The notes beneath the pieces are model-generated. The model searched no databases, was not told the origin of the DNA, and saw nothing but the letters and a program-made list of their open reading frames with translations. From contig JAQDDS010000002.1 of the NCBI GenBank assembly GCA_027665725.1, forward strand, positions 372,001 through 436,000: a DNA stretch of 64,000 bases. Reading direction: 5' to 3'. Origin of the DNA: Streptococcaceae bacterium AF77-01CM03A (GTDB taxonomy: Bacteria; Bacillota; Bacilli; Lactobacillales; Streptococcaceae). Shown here piece after piece: positions 61,767 to 64,000 of the stretch; the first letter of the stretch is position 1; the number at the start of each line of letters is the position of its first letter. The translations under genes and the position numbers were made by a program.

Positions 61767-62708
61767 ATGAGTGAAGCAAAAGTTTATGTGATTCATGAGA
61801 ATCTAGAATGGACCCAGCATTTGGTCAAATGGTTGGAAGAACTAGAAGTCCCTTATGAACTATGGGATTTGTCTAGTGGGATTTTGGATCTGCAAAGTCC
61901 ACCGCCACAGGGTATCTTTTACAATCGCATGTCTGCATCCTCTCACACCAGAGGACATCGCTATGCGCCAGAATTTACTGAGCAGGTGATTACTTGGTTA
62001 GAAGCACACGGACGCAAAGTTGTGAATGGTACTGGTGCTATCAACCTTGAAATTAGTAAAATCAAACAATATTTGAAGTTAAACGAATCTGGTATCGAGA
62101 CTCCTGCAACAGTTGCAGTTTTGGGGCAAGAGAACATTATTGACGCGGCAAGAAAATTAAACATTTATCCTTTGATTACCAAGCACAATCGAGCAGGTAA
62201 GGGATTAGGCGTTCAACTCTTCCAAAATGAAGAAGAATTGGAAGCTTATGTCAATAGCCCTCTCTTTGAACCATCAGTGGACGGGATTACCTTGTTACAA
62301 GCCTACATCAAGCCAAGTGATGGACGTATCCGTCGTTCAGAGTTTATCAACCAGAAGTTTCTCTATACTGTTTCTATCGATTCTTCAGATGGTTTCCAAC
62401 TGTGTCCAGCAGATGGTTGCCAAATCGGCAAGAGACCAGAGCAACTAGAAACGTCTGAAAAATTCCAGATTACAGAACCTCTACCAGATGACCGTAGAGA
62501 AGCTTATGAGAATTTCTTGAAAAATGCTCAGATTGAAGTTGCTGCTATTGAATGGGTTCAGTCAGAGAGTGGTGATATTTATGTTTATGATGTAAATACC
62601 AACACAAACTACAATCCTACCGCAGAAAAGAATGCCAATATTTTTGCCCATCAACATTTGGCTCACTATCTAAAAACAGAATTGCAAGCCCTAACGAGTG
62701 GACAATAA
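61767..62708 (+). CDS. ATP-grasp ligase, RimK-like (alpha-L-glutamate ligase type)
   Basis: 313-residue ATP-grasp enzyme. The pre-ATP-grasp part has IFYNRMSASSHTRGHRYAPEF, the ATP-grasp core has ISKIKQYLKLNESGIETPAT, PLITKHNRAGKGLGVQLF and the Mg-site WVQSESGDIYVYDVNTNTNYNPTAE with conserved Glu/Asp/Asn. This type joins a carboxylate to an amine (glutamate addition in RimK and F420 pathways). No acceptor is encoded nearby; pairing with the symporter suggests action on the imported amino acid. AAGGAGATATG precedes the start. Substrates unknown. Confidence 0.82.
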   Translation: MSEAKVYVIHENLEWTQHLVKWLEELEVPYELWDLSSGILDLQSPPPQGIFYNRMSASSHTRGHRYAPEFTEQVITWLEAHGRKVVNGTGAINLEISKIKQYLKLNESGIETPATVAVLGQENIIDAARKLNIYPLITKHNRAGKGLGVQLFQNEEELEAYVNSPLFEPSVDGITLLQAYIKPSDGRIRRSEFINQKFLYTVSIDSSDGFQLCPADGCQIGKRPEQLETSEKFQITEPLPDDRREAYENFLKNAQIEVAAIEWVQSESGDIYVYDVNTNTNYNPTAEKNANIFAHQHLAHYLKTELQALTSGQ

Positions 62709-62722
62709 AGTAGGAAATTCAA

Positions 62723-62753
62723 AAATCCCCCAGTAGAGATGACTGGGGGATTT
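62723..62753 (+). terminator. Terminator after the ATP-grasp gene
   Basis: AAATCCCCCAGT-AGAGATG-ACTGGGGGATTT, perfect 12-base stem. Confidence 0.85.
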
Positions 62754-62785
62754 ATCTGTTTTCGTTACATACAAGTAAACGAGAA

Positions 62786-63649
62786 TTATTGATTGACCTT
62801 GAAGTCTGGATCCTTCAAACTTTGAACACTGGCATTGATGACAGCACCGATAATCAATATCTTGGCAATGATAATGAACCAGAACATCATGACAACGACG
62901 ACAATCGAACTGAAAAATCTGACGTCAACGAGATAATTGACATAATTGTTGAAATAAGCTGCAAAGATGTTTAATAAAGCAATCGTCGTAACTAGTACAA
63001 AGAGACTTCCAGGTATGACGTAGCGAATCTTACTTACTTTAACATTTGGTAGGAAATAATAGAGCATGATTACGATTGCAAAAAGAAAGGCATAAATCAG
63101 AGGTCCTGTAAAATCTTGTAGATAAGAAAAGAGAGCACTCTCGGATTTCCAGTAGTTTTTAAGCAAATCCAATAGCATATGGCCAAACATACTGAGGAAT
63201 AAAGCAAGCGCGAAAAGAATTTGAAGTCCAAAGCTAACTAAGAGGCTCATCAGCTGATGTGAGATAATTCCTCTATTTTTTGCGATTCCATAGGCTTTAT
63301 TAAAAGCCTTTTGAAGAAAATTCATGGATTTGGAGAAAGTCCAAAGAGCTGATAAGATAGCAAAACTCAGTAAACCTGTCGATGGTTGAGTCAGAACTTC
63401 TCTGACAATCTTTGCAACAACTTCATAGATTGTATCCGGTAAAAATTCCTTGATTGTTAATAGAAAGTTTGAGATAGGAATCTGAAAGTAGGGTAAGATG
63501 TTGACCACAATCATAAGTAAGGGGAAGATTGAAATCAACCAATAGTAGGCAACAGCAACGCTGGTTAGCTCACTATCAGAGGCTTGATAGTAGTGTAAAA
63601 AAGCTTTTAAGAAGGGTCTATCATTCAGCTGTTTCCACAACTTTTTCAT
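62786..63649 (-). CDS. YihY/virulence factor BrkB family membrane protein
   Basis: 287-residue inner-membrane protein with six helices. Family-typical stretches: YYWLISIFPLLMIVVNILPYF, LLSFAILSALWTFSKSMNFLQKAFNKAYGI and NVKVSKIRYVIPGSLFVLVTTIALLNIFAAYF. Once misannotated as ribonuclease BN; the function is unsettled (envelope integrity and serum resistance have been suggested). TGGAGGTTTG precedes the ATG. Confidence 0.87.
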   Translation of the reverse strand: MKKLWKQLNDRPFLKAFLHYYQASDSELTSVAVAYYWLISIFPLLMIVVNILPYFQIPISNFLLTIKEFLPDTIYEVVAKIVREVLTQPSTGLLSFAILSALWTFSKSMNFLQKAFNKAYGIAKNRGIISHQLMSLLVSFGLQILFALALFLSMFGHMLLDLLKNYWKSESALFSYLQDFTGPLIYAFLFAIVIMLYYFLPNVKVSKIRYVIPGSLFVLVTTIALLNIFAAYFNNYVNYLVDVRFFSSIVVVVMMFWFIIIAKILIIGAVINASVQSLKDPDFKVNQ

Positions 63650-63686
63650 TTCACAAACCTCCAGTTTTTCTTGTTTTGTATAGACT

Positions 63687-64000
63687 TTAATTTCTTCGAA
63701 CTAATTCCATCATATCGTAAGGTAAAGTATTAGCAGATTCTTTTAGGGAATAAGTTTCTAGGTTGTTTACATTTTGTCGTAGTTTTTTAGCATACTGGGC
63801 TGAGATGAGTTTTTGAGCTTCGTATTCAAAGATACATTTACGTTCAAGGTAGTATCCTCTGAGCATTTCGTCGATATTATTGGGCTTGATACGATTGATA
63901 ACCCGCTCCACAAAGGCACCACTGGTAATATGACTGGTTTCACGGAGACGAGATTCCTGCATAAAGCTAATTAGAGAACTCTTATAAATCCCTTTGAGGT
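63687..64000 (-). CDS. C-terminal part of a larger protein (5' end beyond window)
   Basis: The minus-strand frame is open from its stop at 63687 to the window edge, so this is the last ~104 residues of a longer gene. The visible part is charged and helical (MLRGYYLERKCIFEYEAQKLISAQYAKKLRQNVNNLETYSL) with no membrane segment. It could be the cytoplasmic tail of a cation/proton antiporter-type transporter, but I cannot support that from this piece. It ends 37 bases before the YihY start, so the two may share a transcript. Confidence 0.6.
   Translation of the reverse strand, partial: LKGIYKSSLISFMQESRLRETSHITSGAFVERVINRIKPNNIDEMLRGYYLERKCIFEYEAQKLISAQYAKKLRQNVNNLETYSLKESANTLPYDMMELVRRN

Overview
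The window looks like chromosomal DNA of a Mitis-group Streptococcus (S. mitis, S. oralis, S. infantis or a close relative of S. pneumoniae). Evidence seen directly: a low-GC genome with TTGACA-17-TATAAT promoters and AGGAGG ribosome sites, a pneumococcal-type BOX element (40733-40834), a choline-binding cell-wall amidase, a vex1-vex2-vex3-vncR-vncS-fba cluster, and MurE/MurT/GatD proteins of the lysine/isoglutamine peptidoglycan type. From memory of S. pneumoniae gene order, the blocks are individually familiar but joined differently, so the window is a mosaic of conserved blocks.

Layout. 1-3562: end of the branched-chain amino acid transporter (livG partial, livF), a CBS/ACT protein, and rpsF-ssb-rpsR. 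3563-9507: a terminator array, a frameshifted acetyltransferase, a HAD-cyclophilin fusion, an S1-domain RNA binder, trmN6, a GIY-YIG protein, pyrophosphatase ppaC, and a papain-like hydrolase with a DUF1803 protein. 9513-25747: cell wall and peptide/amino acid block (murE, a MurJ/YtgP-type flippase, aliB, metC, patB, a SNF2 helicase, a disordered protein, murC, two acetyltransferases, mltG, greA). 25829-30822: amino acid permease, acetyltransferases, and NAD salvage (pncB-nadE). 30868-35605 (minus strand): pepQ, murT-gatD, and a RclA-like disulfide oxidoreductase. 35947-39320: cshA, codY-pncA, tRNA-Leu. 39455-45996: vex123, vncRS, fba. 46053-52350: an AT-rich island. 52482-64000: a hydrolase, an ABC-2 type exporter, small membrane proteins, the choline-binding amidase, a DAACS symporter paired with an ATP-grasp ligase, a YihY protein and the C-terminus of an unidentified protein.

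The most interesting region is the island after fba. It holds a 1146-residue RecQ-like helicase with large uncharacterised arms, followed 12 bases later by a protein joining a NERD nuclease domain to a UvrD-type helicase, and then a third gene broken by one in-frame stop. Its Arg codons are mostly AGA while neighbours use mostly CGT. The last 19 bases of fba are repeated at 18 of 19 positions at the far end, as expected of an insertion at the 3' end of fba. No integrase or transposase is visible. I read this as a candidate two- or three-gene defence system; the function is inferred, not shown.

Other recurring signals: arrays of tandem terminator hairpins with a 50-54 base period at three loci, whose stems differ by compensating changes and two of which share a spacer; three genes whose -10 box lies exactly 6 bases before the start codon (possible leaderless mRNAs); and candidate CcpA and CodY sites at metabolic promoters.
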